64,000 bases of DNA from JAVDCA01 sp035293985 (GCA_035293985.1 DATGLS010000052.1:496001-560000); one strand, 5' to 3'. Positions 41,545 through 50,163 are shown, counted from the stretch's first letter. Notes: a model not told the origin generated them from the sequence alone. Numbers and translations: made by a program.

Positions 41545-42107
41545 CGCAGCCGGCGCGGCCGCTCGACCCGATCAATCAGCCGCATCACCTTGTCGCGGCC
41601 CTCGGCGTCGATCATGGCGGTGAGGAATTTGCGCGCATTCTCGTGCGCGCCAGATCCCGTACCAGGTCCCGTATCGCGACCGCTCTCGGCGAGCGCGCGG
41701 GCGATGCGCGTCGTCTGCAGACGGGCGAGCCGCAACGCGAGCTCGGCGCCCTTCGGGGTGACATAGAGCAGGCGCTGGCGGCGGTCGCGCTCGCCCTCCT
41801 TTTGCTCGATGTAGCCCTCGTCGATCAGCTGCTTGAGCACCCGGCCGAGCGACTGCTTGGTGATCCTGAGGATGTCGAGGAGCGCCGCGACCTTCATGCC
41901 GGGGTTGCGGTTGACGAAGTGCAGGACCCGATGATGCGCACGGCCGAAGCCGAACTTCGCCAGCACCTCGTCGGGATCGCCGACGAAGTCGCGATAGGCG
42001 AAGAACAGCAGCTCGATCAGGTCCCAGGTGGGCTCGGTTGCGGGCTTGGCGTCGGAGTCGGCCGACGCCGGCCGCCGGGCCGCCACGGTCACATTTATGT
42101 CAGCCAT
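41541..42107 (-). CDS. MarR-family transcriptional regulator
   Basis: A 188-residue regulator, first gene of a three-gene operon with the response regulator and kinase. The winged helix includes RAHHRVLHFVNRNPGMKVAALLDILRITKQSLGRVLKQLIDEGYIEQKEGERDRRQRLLYVTPKG (about 68-135). The C-terminal helix supports dimerisation. The start at 42107 lies within an inverted repeat (42096-42116), suggesting autorepression. MarR genes ahead of this two-component pair occur in related bacteria. Confidence 0.93.
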   Translation of the reverse strand: MADINVTVAARRPASADSDAKPATEPTWDLIELLFFAYRDFVGDPDEVLAKFGFGRAHHRVLHFVNRNPGMKVAALLDILRITKQSLGRVLKQLIDEGYIEQKEGERDRRQRLLYVTPKGAELALRLARLQTTRIARALAESGRDTGPGTGSGAHENARKFLTAMIDAEGRDKVMRLIDRVERPRRLR

Positions 42108-42116
42108 GTTGACATA
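42096..42116. promoter_or_regulatory. Inverted repeat over the MarR start codon
   Basis: TATGTCA and TGACATA are exact inverse copies separated by seven bases. The MarR start codon is at 42105-42107, inside the spacer. A dimeric MarR protein bound here would block translation initiation or transcription of its own operon. The proposal is from sequence symmetry only. Confidence 0.6.
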
Positions 42117-42450
42117 TTTTGGTTTGTTTGTTACCCAACTCCGCAGTTTCGCGAAATGATCGTGCTTGCCACGCGCCGGCAACACAATATTTCGCGCCTC
42201 TCACGGGAGCATGGTCGCATGGACCGGGCCACCATACCGGGACTTGCGACCCGAGGCAAAAGCGCCCGCCATAGCCAAACAGCGTTCAGCCGCCCAAGGA
42301 GCGTATGATGATTGTCCCCCAAGCCGACGGCATGCGACTGCGGCGACGAATCACCGGCAGCCGCGTGACCTTGACCCCGGGGGCGATTGCCCGCCCTTTG
42401 CGCTAGAACGCCCGTTCGTCCCATAACGACACCTGCCCACGAGATCGCCC
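42108..42450. other. 343-bp region between divergent MarR and aminotransferase genes
   Basis: Contains the promoter regions of both genes. A 33-codon frame (42305-42406, plus strand, MMIVPQADGMRLRRR...) begins after AAGGAG and ends 44 bp before the aminotransferase start. It has no run of Ile, Leu or Val codons, so it does not look like an attenuation leader. No other feature recognised. Confidence 0.45.
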
Positions 42451-43545
42451 ATGTCCGCGCCTTTGCCTTTCGCCTTCGCAACCGAACCGCACCCTGCGCC
42501 GACGCCGCCGGAGCGGCGAGCCGCCCTCCTGCGCGATCCGGGTTTCGGCCGCGTGTTCACCGACCACATGGCTGCGATCCGATACCGCGAGGGCAAGGGC
42601 TGGCACGACGCCAAGATCACGGCGCGCACCGCCATTCCGATGGACCCGGCGGCGGCCGTGCTGCACTACAGCCAGGAGATCTTCGAGGGCCTGAAGGCCT
42701 ATCGCACCGCCGAGGGCGGCGCCGTGATGTTTCGCCCGCAGGCGAATGCGCGGCGCTTCCAGAAGTCGGCCGAGCGCCTGGCGATGCCGATCCTGCCCGA
42801 GGATGCGTTCGTCGGAGCGCTCGACGCGCTGGTCAAGATCGACCGCGACTGGATTCCCGACGGCGACGGCAGCCTCTATCTGCGTCCCTTCATGTTCGCG
42901 AGCGAGGTCTTCCTCGGCGTCAAGCCGTCGTCGGAATATCTCTTCCTCGTGATCGCCTCGCCGGTCGGCTCGTACTTCAAGTCGAAGGACAGCGCCGTGA
43001 CGGTGTGGGTGTCGCAGGACCTGACGCGCGCGGCGCCGGGCGGCACCGGTGCGGCGAAGTGCGGCGGGAATTACGCGGCGAGCCTGCTCGCGCAGCTCGA
43101 GGCCGCCAAGCACGGCTGCGAGCAGGTCGTGTTTCTCGACGCGGTCGAGCGGCGCTGGGTCGAGGAGCTCGGCGGCATGAACGTCTTCTTCGTGTTCGAC
43201 GACGGCTCGATGCAGACGCCGCCGCTCGGCGGCACGATCCTGCCCGGCGTCACGCGCGCCTCGATCATCACCATCGCGAAGAGCATGGGCATCAAGGTTC
43301 GCGAGGAGCCCTACGCGTTCAGCCAATGGCGCGACGACGCCGCCAGCGGCCGGCTCAGGGAGACCTTCGCGTGCGGCACCGCGGCGGTGTTGACGCCGAT
43401 CGGCAGCGTCAAATTCGACGGCGGCAGCTTCGCGATCGGCAACGGCGGCTCGAGCGGGCAGACCGAGAAGCTCCGCGCGACCCTGGTCGACATCCAGCGC
43501 TGCCGCGCCCCCGACCCGTATGGATGGGTCCATCGCGTGTTGTAG
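42451..43545 (+). CDS. ilvE: Branched-chain amino acid aminotransferase
   Basis: A 364-residue PLP enzyme of fold type IV that interconverts Leu, Ile and Val with their 2-oxo acids. HYSQEIFEGLKAYRT is the N-terminal block, SLYLRPFMFASE follows, and VFLDAVERRWVEELGGMNVFFV carries the EELGGMN phosphate-binding segment after the PLP lysine in GAAKCGGNYAASLLAQ. FACGTAAVLTPIG ends the core. The length suits the class II BCAT form. Confidence 0.95.
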   Translation: MSAPLPFAFATEPHPAPTPPERRAALLRDPGFGRVFTDHMAAIRYREGKGWHDAKITARTAIPMDPAAAVLHYSQEIFEGLKAYRTAEGGAVMFRPQANARRFQKSAERLAMPILPEDAFVGALDALVKIDRDWIPDGDGSLYLRPFMFASEVFLGVKPSSEYLFLVIASPVGSYFKSKDSAVTVWVSQDLTRAAPGGTGAAKCGGNYAASLLAQLEAAKHGCEQVVFLDAVERRWVEELGGMNVFFVFDDGSMQTPPLGGTILPGVTRASIITIAKSMGIKVREEPYAFSQWRDDAASGRLRETFACGTAAVLTPIGSVKFDGGSFAIGNGGSSGQTEKLRATLVDIQRCRAPDPYGWVHRVL

Positions 43546-43640
43546 ACGCGTTGGACGGACAAAAATCGCCACGAATTGCGGCACCTCGTCATTGAAGGCC
43601 GCAGGCCGACGGATCTCGATCCGCAACGCATGCACCCGTT

Positions 43641-43688
43641 GAGCGAGATTGCCTTGCCTTGCTTCGCCTCGCGTCGCTCGCAATGACG
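43641..43688. repeat. Dispersed repeat R5, copy b
   Basis: GAGCGAGATTGCCTTGCCTT followed by CTCGCAATGACGG. The ending matches the end of the copy at 28301. It lies between the convergent aminotransferase and moaE genes. Confidence 0.55.
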
Positions 43689-43698
43689 GCGATCTCGA

Positions 43699-44172
43699 CT
43701 ATTCGGCGGCGTCGGGACGCGCCTTTTCCCAGCGCCCGGCCGCGGCGTCATCGGTCGCTTTCGCCTCGACCCACGCGGTGCCTTGCGGGCGCTCTTCCTG
43801 CTTCCAGAACGGCGCGCGGGTCTTGAGATAATCCATCAGAAACTCGGCGGCCTCGAAGGCGGCGGCGCGATGTGTCGAGGCGGTCACCACCAGCACGATA
43901 TTGTCGCCGGGGACCATGCGGCCGTAGCGGTGGATGACCGTGACGCCGAGCAGCGGCCAACGCGCCTTCGCCTCCTCGACGTGGCGCTCGATCTCCTCCT
44001 CGGCCATGCCGGGATAGTGCTCGAGCGTCAGCGCGCTGACGCCCTGCCCGGCCTCGTGATCGCGACAGATCCCGGCGAACGTCACCACGGCGCCGATGTC
44101 GGTGCGCCCGCGCGTGATCGCGGCGGCCTCGGCCGCCGCATCGAAATCCTCGCGCTGGAGGCGCACGACCAT
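43699..44172 (-). CDS. moaE: Molybdopterin synthase catalytic subunit MoaE
   Basis: A 157-residue subunit that converts cyclic pyranopterin monophosphate to molybdopterin with sulfur from MoaD. GAVVTFAGICRDHEAG, LTLEHYPGMAEEEIERHVEEA, HRYGRMVPGDNIVLVVTASTHRAAAFEAAEFLMDYLKTRAPFWKQE are the family blocks, with the catalytic lysines in the last. The C-terminal tail (AKATDDAAAGRWEK) extends slightly. It is 6 bp downstream of moaD. Confidence 0.96.
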   Translation of the reverse strand: MVVRLQREDFDAAAEAAAITRGRTDIGAVVTFAGICRDHEAGQGVSALTLEHYPGMAEEEIERHVEEAKARWPLLGVTVIHRYGRMVPGDNIVLVVTASTHRAAAFEAAEFLMDYLKTRAPFWKQEERPQGTAWVEAKATDDAAAGRWEKARPDAAE

Positions 44173-44178
44173 GATGGG

Positions 44179-44436
44179 TCAGCCACCCGTCATCGGCGGA
44201 AAGAAGGCGATCTCGCGCGCGCCGGCGATCGCCGCATCGGCACGCGCATGCGCGCGATCGATCGCCGCGCGCACGACCTTCGGGTTCTCGAACGCGTAGG
44301 CATATTCCTCCCCGCGCCCGGCGAGCCAGGCGACCACGTCGCCGATGGTGCGAATCCCCGCCGGCAGGTCGACGACCTCCTCGGTCTTGCCGATCCGCTC
44401 GCGCACCCAGGCAAAATAGCGAAGCGTCACGCTCAT
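44179..44436 (-). CDS. moaD: Molybdopterin synthase sulfur carrier subunit MoaD
   Basis: An 85-residue ubiquitin-like protein. It begins MSVTLRYFAWVRERIGKTEEVVDLPAG and ends FFPPMTGG, the C-terminal Gly-Gly that is thiocarboxylated. It works with MoaE, whose gene is 6 bp downstream, and its start overlaps the pgsA stop codon by 4 bp. The order pgsA - moaD - moaE is common in alphaproteobacteria. Confidence 0.96.
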   Translation of the reverse strand: MSVTLRYFAWVRERIGKTEEVVDLPAGIRTIGDVVAWLAGRGEEYAYAFENPKVVRAAIDRAHARADAAIAGAREIAFFPPMTGG

Positions 44437-45077
44437 TCGTCGTCGATCAGATGCCGCACGCCGGCACGGAAATAATCGTAGCCGGTATATAGTGTGACGA
44501 GGGCCGAAAGCCACAACAGGCCGATGCCGATGTCGGTGATGACGCGCGTGTCGCGGCCGACGAGCCCGCTCACCACATTGTCGCCGGCGAGGCCCGCGAG
44601 CAGGAACCCGATGGCGAGGAGCTGCGCAGTTGTCTTCCACTTGGCGAGTTGCGTCACCGGCACGCTGACGCGCAGCTCGGCCAGGTACTCGCGCAGGCCC
44701 GACACGAGGATCTCGCGGCACAAGATGACGATCGCGGCCCACACGGCGCGGCCCTTGATGGTGTCGTCGGCCGCGAGCATCAGCAGGCAGGAGGCGACCA
44801 GGAGCTTGTCGGCGATCGGGTCGAGCATGCGGCCGAAGGTCGACTGCTGGCTCCAGATGCGGGCGAAATAGCCGTCGAGGAAGTCGGTGATCGCCGCCGC
44901 GATGAAGATCGCAAGCGCGATCCAGCGCAGCCACAGCCCGCCCTGCAGGATGTTCTGCCAATACATGCAGGCGACCACGGCCGGAACCGCCGCGATCCGC
45001 GCGTAGGTCAACAAGTTGGGCAACGCCAGGGGCCGCGCCGGCAACCGCCGCAACCGCTGCGTCGTGGTCACATCCAT
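44433..45077 (-). CDS. pgsA: CDP-diacylglycerol-glycerol-3-phosphate 3-phosphatidyltransferase
   Basis: A 214-residue inner-membrane enzyme for phosphatidylglycerol phosphate synthesis. NLLTYARIAAVPAVV is the conserved N-terminus; the CDP-alcohol phosphotransferase motif D-x2-D-G-x2-A-R-x7-G-x3-D-x3-D reads as DFLDGYFAR followed by STFGRMLDPIADK. Several membrane helices follow. The start MDVTTTQRLRRLP at 45077 was preferred to an upstream in-frame codon at 45119. Confidence 0.95.
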   Translation of the reverse strand: MDVTTTQRLRRLPARPLALPNLLTYARIAAVPAVVACMYWQNILQGGLWLRWIALAIFIAAAITDFLDGYFARIWSQQSTFGRMLDPIADKLLVASCLLMLAADDTIKGRAVWAAIVILCREILVSGLREYLAELRVSVPVTQLAKWKTTAQLLAIGFLLAGLAGDNVVSGLVGRDTRVITDIGIGLLWLSALVTLYTGYDYFRAGVRHLIDDE

Positions 45078-45148
45078 ACCCTTAGAATAGCGATCCGGCC
45101 GCATCCGCGCCAACCCCACACAAAAACTTGTCCCAAGGCGGAATGAGA

Positions 45149-45250
45149 GCGTATTCCGTTCCTACGGAATCGGAATTTGCTCCAATTTCCTTTACTTGCC
45201 GCATGTTCTCATCGGCGAAACGGTGCCCAGTTCGCCGGAACATGCGCTGG
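45149..45250. repeat. Dispersed composite repeat R1, copy B
   Basis: Two hairpins in series: GAGCGTATTCCG/CGGAATTTGCTC, then GCATGTTC (45201) with GAACATGC (45238) enclosing CATCGGCGAAACGGTGCCCA. The copy at 50164 has the same two-part layout. Confidence 0.75.
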
Positions 45251-45309
45251 CCCCCGCTTGTCGCCGGCCGCGACCTTCGCCAGATTGCCGCCGGCACGGA
45301 CGAGGAAAG

Positions 45310-45813
45310 ATGAGATTCGGACTCATGACCGCGGCGCTCGTCGCCGCGCTGCTCGCGGCGGGGCCGGTGGCTGCGCAAAACCTCATCGCCCAGGACGGGT
45401 GGGAGGGGTTTGCCATGCGTGATTCCAACAATAATTTCGACCGCTGCGTGCTCTATAACCGCACCATCGAGGCGCTGACCGCGTCGCCCTACGACATGCT
45501 CGGCATCACCCGCGACGCCGCCGGCCATATCGGACTGCTGGTCTTCTATGAGCCGCGCGCTTTGACGCGCGGCAACGCGACCGTGCGCCTCAAGCTCGAT
45601 CAGCGGCCGATCGTGAGCGTTGCAGGGAACGTTCTATCGGATTTCCATGTCGACGTGCCGACGCTCGACAACGACACGGTCGCGGCGCTGCGCGATGCCA
45701 AGTCGCTCGAGGCCACGGTCGGCGGCCACACGATCCGGTTCGATCTCGCCAAGATGGGCGCCGTGCTCGAGCGGCTCGACGCGTGCGTGAAGATCTACGG
45801 GCCCAAAAGCTGA
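45310..45813 (+). CDS. Secreted protein of unknown function
   Basis: A 167-residue exported protein with a clean signal peptide (MRFGLMTAALVAALLAAGPVAAQ). The mature part has about 145 residues: NLIAQDGWEGFAMRDSNNNFDRCVLYNRTIEAL, GHIGLLVFYEPRALTRGNATVRLKLDQ and a C-terminal helix with LERLDACVKIYG. Two cysteines could form a disulfide. GAGGAAAG precedes the ATG. It has no recognised family. It converges with uvrC. Confidence 0.8.
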   Translation: MRFGLMTAALVAALLAAGPVAAQNLIAQDGWEGFAMRDSNNNFDRCVLYNRTIEALTASPYDMLGITRDAAGHIGLLVFYEPRALTRGNATVRLKLDQRPIVSVAGNVLSDFHVDVPTLDNDTVAALRDAKSLEATVGGHTIRFDLAKMGAVLERLDACVKIYGPKS

Positions 45814-45833
45814 AAACAGCTGACCGCCGCAGC

Positions 45834-47936
45834 CTACCTGCCGGCTTCGTGGAAGAAATCAAAAATCCGCCGCGCCGTCTCGTCGTTGATGCCGGGCACC
45901 TGCGCGAGATCGGCGGCCGAGGCGCGCTCGATCTGCTTGAGCGTGCCGAAGTGGCGCAGCAGCGCGCGCTTGCGCGTCGGGCCGATGCCGGGAATTTCCT
46001 GCAGGCCGGCTTCGCGGATGTCGCGCTTGCGCCGCGCGCGATGCGAGCCGATGGCGAAGCGGTGCGCCTCGTCGCGCAGGCGCTGGACGAAATAGAGCAC
46101 CGGGTCGCGCGGCGGCAGCTTGAAGCTCTCCTTGCCGGGCGCGTGGAACGTCTCGCGGCCAGCGTCGCGGTCGGGCCCCTTGGCGATCGCGACCAGCGGC
46201 ACGTCGACGACGCCGAGCTCGGCGAGCGTCTCGCGCGCGGCCCTGAGCTGGCCTTCGCCCCCGTCGATCAGCACGAGATCGGGCCAAGGGGTCTCGGCGG
46301 TTTCCGCCGTATCGGGCTCCAGCGTCTCGCCAGGCGCCTTATCACCGACCTCGCCGCCGGGCCGGGCGGGGGCGGCGACCTCCGGATCCGGCGCGGCCAG
46401 TTCCGGCGCCGCATCCTCGGCCAGCCCGGCGGCGGCGCGCGGCGCCTCCGCCATCAGCCGCTTGAAGCGGCGGGTGAGCACCTCGCGCATCATGCCGTAG
46501 TCGTCGCCCGGCGCGAGCGCCTCCGAGCGGATGTTGAACTTGCGGTACTGATTCTTGCGAAAGCCCTCGGGCCCGGCGACGATCATGGCGCCGACCGCAT
46601 TCGTGCCCTGGATATGGCTGTTGTCGTAGACCTCGATGCGGCGCGGCGCGCTCGCGAGCCCGAAGGCCGCGGCGAGGCCGGCGAGCAGGCGCTGCTGCGA
46701 GGCGGTGTCGGCGAGCCGGCGGCCGAGCGCCTCGCGCGCATTGGCCATGGCGTGGTCGACGAGGTCCTTCTTCTCGCCGCGCAGCGGCCGCGCGACGTCG
46801 ACCTTGCGTCCGCTCTTGACGGTGAGCGCTTCCGCGAGCAGCGCGCGATCGGGGATCTCGTGCGAGACGAAGACGCAGCGCGGCGGCGGCTTGTCGTCGT
46901 AGAACTGGGCGAGGAAGGCGCCCAGCACGTCGCCCGGCTCGAGCGAGCGATCGGCGCGGGGAAAATAGGCGCGGTTGCCCCAGTTCTGCCCGGTGCGGAA
47001 GAAGAACACCTCGACGCAGTTGAAGCCGCCCTCCTGGTGCACGGCGAAGACATCGGCCTCCTCGACGCCGCGCGGATTGATGCCCTGGTGCGATTGCACG
47101 GCGGCGAGCGCCGCGAGCCGGTCGCGCAGCACGGCGGCGCGCTCGAAATCGAGCGCCGCGCTCGCCGCCTCCATCTCGTGCGCGAGCTCGTCCTTGACGG
47201 CTCCGCTGCGGCCGGACAGGAACGCCTTCGCCTCGCGCACCAGCTCGCCATAGTCGGTGTGGGAAATTTCCCCGGTGCACGGCGCCGCGCAGCGCTTGAT
47301 CTGGTGCAGCAGGCATGGCCGCGTGCGGCTCTCGTAGACCGCATCCGAGCAGGAGCGAATCAGGAAGGCGCGCTCGAGCGCCGTGATGGTGCGGTTGACC
47401 GCGTTCACGGCGGCAAACGGACCGTAATAGTCGCCCTTGCGATTGCGCGCGCCGCGGTGCTTGAGGATCTGCGGCGCCGCGTGGTCGCCGGTGATGAGAA
47501 TGTACGGGAACGACTTGTCGTCGCGCAGCAGCACATTGAAGCGCGGGCGCAGGCGCTTGATCAGATTCGCCTCGAGCAGCAGCGCCTCGGTCTCGCTGCC
47601 GGTGGTGACGAACTCGAGCGCCGTCGTCGCCGCGATCATGCGGGCGATGCGGGCCTCGTGCCCGGTCGGCCGCGCATAGGCGAGCACGCGCTTCCTCAGG
47701 CTCTTGGCCTTGCCGACGTAGAGGACCTCGCCGGCCGGCCCGATCATGCGATAGACGCCCGGGGCCATCGGGGCGAGCTTGGCGTAACGCGCGATCGTGG
47801 CGCGGCCGGCGCCGAGCGATCCGGGCGCGAAGGCTTCGGGTTCGCCGACGTCCTCCAACGCCTCGGGCAGCGTCTGGTCGTCCTCCTCGTCGGGGAGGTC
47901 GAGCTCGGGCTCGATGTTCTTCTTCGAATCGTCCAT
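45834..47936 (-). CDS. uvrC: UvrABC system protein C (excinuclease subunit)
   Basis: A 700-residue nucleotide-excision repair endonuclease. An acidic N-terminal extension (1-38) precedes the GIY-YIG nuclease domain (about 58-135, PGVYRMIGPAGEVLYVGKAKSLRKRV). The Cys-rich segment CLLHQIKRCAAPCTG is near 208-222, the UVR motif near 245-275, the RNase H-like domain begins RIEVYDNSHIQGTNAVGAMIV (about 433), and helix-hairpin-helices end the protein. Residues about 496-550 are an Ala/Pro/Glu linker inside the RNase H-like part, absent from E. coli UvrC. Confidence 0.96.
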   Translation of the reverse strand: MDDSKKNIEPELDLPDEEDDQTLPEALEDVGEPEAFAPGSLGAGRATIARYAKLAPMAPGVYRMIGPAGEVLYVGKAKSLRKRVLAYARPTGHEARIARMIAATTALEFVTTGSETEALLLEANLIKRLRPRFNVLLRDDKSFPYILITGDHAAPQILKHRGARNRKGDYYGPFAAVNAVNRTITALERAFLIRSCSDAVYESRTRPCLLHQIKRCAAPCTGEISHTDYGELVREAKAFLSGRSGAVKDELAHEMEAASAALDFERAAVLRDRLAALAAVQSHQGINPRGVEEADVFAVHQEGGFNCVEVFFFRTGQNWGNRAYFPRADRSLEPGDVLGAFLAQFYDDKPPPRCVFVSHEIPDRALLAEALTVKSGRKVDVARPLRGEKKDLVDHAMANAREALGRRLADTASQQRLLAGLAAAFGLASAPRRIEVYDNSHIQGTNAVGAMIVAGPEGFRKNQYRKFNIRSEALAPGDDYGMMREVLTRRFKRLMAEAPRAAAGLAEDAAPELAAPDPEVAAPARPGGEVGDKAPGETLEPDTAETAETPWPDLVLIDGGEGQLRAARETLAELGVVDVPLVAIAKGPDRDAGRETFHAPGKESFKLPPRDPVLYFVQRLRDEAHRFAIGSHRARRKRDIREAGLQEIPGIGPTRKRALLRHFGTLKQIERASAADLAQVPGINDETARRIFDFFHEAGR

Positions 47937-47950
47937 GGCCTTGCGGTCGA

Positions 47951-47997
47951 GCGCTATCCTGCCGGCGAACCGGCCTCCACTTCGCCGGGGTATGCGT
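47951..47997. repeat. Dispersed hairpin repeat R1, copy C
   Basis: GCGCTATCCTGCCGGCGAAC followed by CCACTTCGCCGGGGTATGCG. The arms are imperfect. It lies between uvrC and the SDR gene upstream. Confidence 0.6.
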
Positions 47998-48036
47998 TAG
48001 TAGAAGTCGTGCGCCGCGCGGGCGAACGCAAGCGAG

Positions 48037-48849
48037 TTATTCCTGGACTTCCGCCGAGTCCACCGCACGCCAGGGAAGGTGCTGCCCGCCGTCGACCGCG
48101 ATGGTGACGCCGGTCACGCTTGTCGCCGTAGCGAGATAGAGCACCGCGTCCGCGATCTGCTGGGGGGTTGGGCCCCGCTCGAGTGGCAGCGTTTGCACCT
48201 GGCGGGCGAAGGCTTCCGCGTCCTGGCGCGCGCTCGGCAGTGTGGGCCCGGGCGCGACCGCGTTGACGCGGATGCACGGCGCCAGCGCCTGGGCGAGCGT
48301 CGTGGTGGCGGCATAGAGCGCGCTCTTGCTCAGGCCGTAGGAGAGAAAGCGTGGGGTCGGCTTGAGCACCCGCTGGTCGAGGATGTTCACGATTGCGCCT
48401 TGCGACTCTTGCGCCCCGCGAGCGCCTTGTTCCCCTTGCGGCCCGGCGGGCAGCTGCGCCGCAAAGGCATCGGCGAGAAAGATCGGCGCCCGCAGGTTGA
48501 CCGCGACATGGCGATCGAAACGCGCGCGCTCGAGATGGCCGATCTCGTCGGGCTCGAACTCGGCCGCATTGTTGACGAGCAGCGTCAGCGGCCCGATGGC
48601 GGCGGCAGCCGTCGGAACGAGGCCGAGCACGGCCGCGTGATCGGCAAGATCCGCCACGACCGTCGCGGCACGCCCGCCGGCGGCCATGATCTCGCCCACC
48701 AGTTGGTCCGCCGCGGCGCGCGACTGGCGCGCCTGCAGCGCGACGGCGTAGCCGCGCCGCGCCAGCGCGAGCGCAATGGCCCGGCCGATGCGCTGCGCCC
48801 CGCCGGTGACGAGGGCAGCGGGGCGAGCCCCGGAAGCGGATTCGGACAT
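48037..48849 (-). CDS. SDR-family oxidoreductase, pteridine reductase/FolM-like
   Basis: A 270-residue short-chain dehydrogenase. The cofactor loop is TGGAQRIGRAIALALARRG, with R in the NADP-type position, then ADLAD, LVNNAAEFEPDEIG, and the active site Y-x3-K in YGLSKSALYAATTTLAQALAP. NAVAPGPTLPSA follows. The RIGRAIA and NNA-x-FEPD wording is typical of pteridine reductase-like SDRs that reduce dihydrobiopterin or dihydrofolate. A PQGEQGARGAQESQG insert before the IVNILD strand is low complexity. Confidence 0.85.
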   Translation of the reverse strand: MSESASGARPAALVTGGAQRIGRAIALALARRGYAVALQARQSRAAADQLVGEIMAAGGRAATVVADLADHAAVLGLVPTAAAAIGPLTLLVNNAAEFEPDEIGHLERARFDRHVAVNLRAPIFLADAFAAQLPAGPQGEQGARGAQESQGAIVNILDQRVLKPTPRFLSYGLSKSALYAATTTLAQALAPCIRVNAVAPGPTLPSARQDAEAFARQVQTLPLERGPTPQQIADAVLYLATATSVTGVTIAVDGGQHLPWRAVDSAEVQE

Positions 48850-49418
48850 ACCACAGGTCACGCGCGCCCCGAGGGGATGGCTGCGGCCGGGAGCGCGTGC
48901 GGACCGCGCCGGCAGCATAACGTCAGTGCGCCAGGCGGCGAAATGGACGCAAATGCGGGCAAGTCCGGGCAATCCCATGCGGCATTCCCCGCCGCCTTGC
49001 GTATGTGCGAGTAGCGAATCACGATGGAAGTTGATGCAGCGAGCACGCGAGGTGTTCGCGCCACGCGGCACGCGCCGCCCGCAACGGGTCGATACTCGAC
49101 CCCGGGCTCGGGCTGTCGCGTTGACGGCGGGCGCGCGTGGAACGTTCGGCTGCCATCTTTGTTGACCGCCCAGAGCACTGGGAACCCGCCCGAAAGTCGT
49201 CGCGAGTATTAACGTTTGGTAACCATGGAACTTACCTGAGCGGTACTAGGGTCTTTAGTTCCAGAGGCCAAAATGAGGCAATACTCTGGCGAAATCCGGC
49301 ATGTAAACCAATCGTCTACCATGGTTTTTCTAGTGCTCGGGGTGTGTCTTTCGTGCACTAGACACAGGCGCGCGATCGAATACTTTCCGCGCCAAGGGTC
49401 AAGACAGGAGGATGGGTA
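48850..49418. other. 569-bp region upstream of the outer-membrane protein gene
   Basis: No supported gene. From about 49200 the composition becomes AT-richer and the DNA holds inverted repeat CTAGTGC (49330-49336) and GCACTAG (49355-49361), probably in the leader of the outer-membrane protein mRNA. The part 48850-49190 has only short frames without good ribosome binding sites. Confidence 0.55.
49330..49361. promoter_or_regulatory. Inverted repeat in the 5' region of the outer-membrane protein gene
   Basis: Exact 7-bp arms CTAGTGC and GCACTAG around an 18-base loop, 57 bp before the start codon. It could be an mRNA stem in the leader or a regulator site. No experimental support. Confidence 0.4.
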
Positions 49419-50078
49419 ATGAAACGTTTTCTGCTCGCGAGCGCCGCCGTGCTGGGGATGGTTGGTGTGGCTAACGCCGCCGACCTGCCGCGGCCGATGT
49501 ACACCAAGGCGCCGCCCATGGTCGCGCCGTACTACAACTGGACCGGCTTCTACGTCGGCATCAACGGCGGCGGCGGCTGGGGCAACTCGGCGTGGGACTC
49601 GACCGGCGGCTTCGACACCTCGGGCGGCCTGGTCGGCGGCACCGTCGGCTATAACTGGCAGATGGGCACCTGGGTGCTCGGCCTCGAAGGCGACATCGAC
49701 TGGGCCGACATCAAGGGCAGCACCGCCACCAACTGCCCGGGCGGCGGCTGCACCACCGAGAACAACTGGCTCGGCACCGCGCGCGGCCGCGTCGGGTATG
49801 CGTTCGACCGCTGGATGCCCTACCTCACCGGCGGCGCCGCGTTCGGCGACGTGCAGGCGAGCCACCCGGGCTTCACCGGCATGACCAGCACACAGCTCGG
49901 CTGGACGATCGGCGGCGGCGTCGAGTTCGCGGTCGTCAACAACGTCACCGCCAAGGTCGAGTACCTGCACTACGATCTCGGCAGCTTCCAGTGCGGCATG
50001 AACTGCAACGGTGCGGTGAGCGACAACGTCAGCTTCCACGCCGACGTCGTCCGCGGCGGCCTGAACATCCGCTTCTGA
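49419..50078 (+). CDS. Outer-membrane beta-barrel protein (Omp25/31-like)
   Basis: A 219-residue outer-membrane protein. Signal peptide MKRFLLASAAVLGMVGVANAAD is followed by a Pro-rich link (LPRPMYTKAPPMVAPYYNWTGFYVGINGGGGWG) and an eight-stranded barrel pattern of alternating residues. It ends VVRGGLNIRF with the terminal Phe used for BAM recognition. Two Cys pairs may be external. AGGAGG precedes the start, and a strong hairpin terminator follows. Codon use is highly biased to C/G-ending codons, suggesting high expression. Confidence 0.93.
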   Translation: MKRFLLASAAVLGMVGVANAADLPRPMYTKAPPMVAPYYNWTGFYVGINGGGGWGNSAWDSTGGFDTSGGLVGGTVGYNWQMGTWVLGLEGDIDWADIKGSTATNCPGGGCTTENNWLGTARGRVGYAFDRWMPYLTGGAAFGDVQASHPGFTGMTSTQLGWTIGGGVEFAVVNNVTAKVEYLHYDLGSFQCGMNCNGAVSDNVSFHADVVRGGLNIRF

Positions 50079-50102
50079 TCGATCGCCGAATCGGTCGGCA
50101 AG

Positions 50103-50134
50103 AACCCCGGCTCGCGACAGCCGGGGTTTTTCTT
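50103..50134 (+). terminator. Rho-independent terminator after the outer-membrane protein gene
   Basis: AACCCCGGCT and AGCCGGGGTT form a 10-bp stem with a 6-base loop, followed by TTTTTCTTT. It begins 24 bp after the stop codon, a textbook intrinsic terminator. Confidence 0.9.
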
Positions 50135-50163
50135 TGCCCGATCGCAGTGGGGCTGGCGCCTTC

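Noticed and set aside
42305..42406. Attenuation leader peptide for ilvE
   Set aside because: There is no cluster of branched-chain amino acid codons and no clear terminator/antiterminator pair.
45783..48107. 774-codon frame antisense to uvrC
   Set aside because: uvrC on the other strand has all expected domains; the antisense frame is an artefact of GC-rich third positions.
48858..49178. 106-codon frame between the SDR and outer-membrane protein genes
   Set aside because: Low-quality composition and no start signal; more likely spacer DNA.
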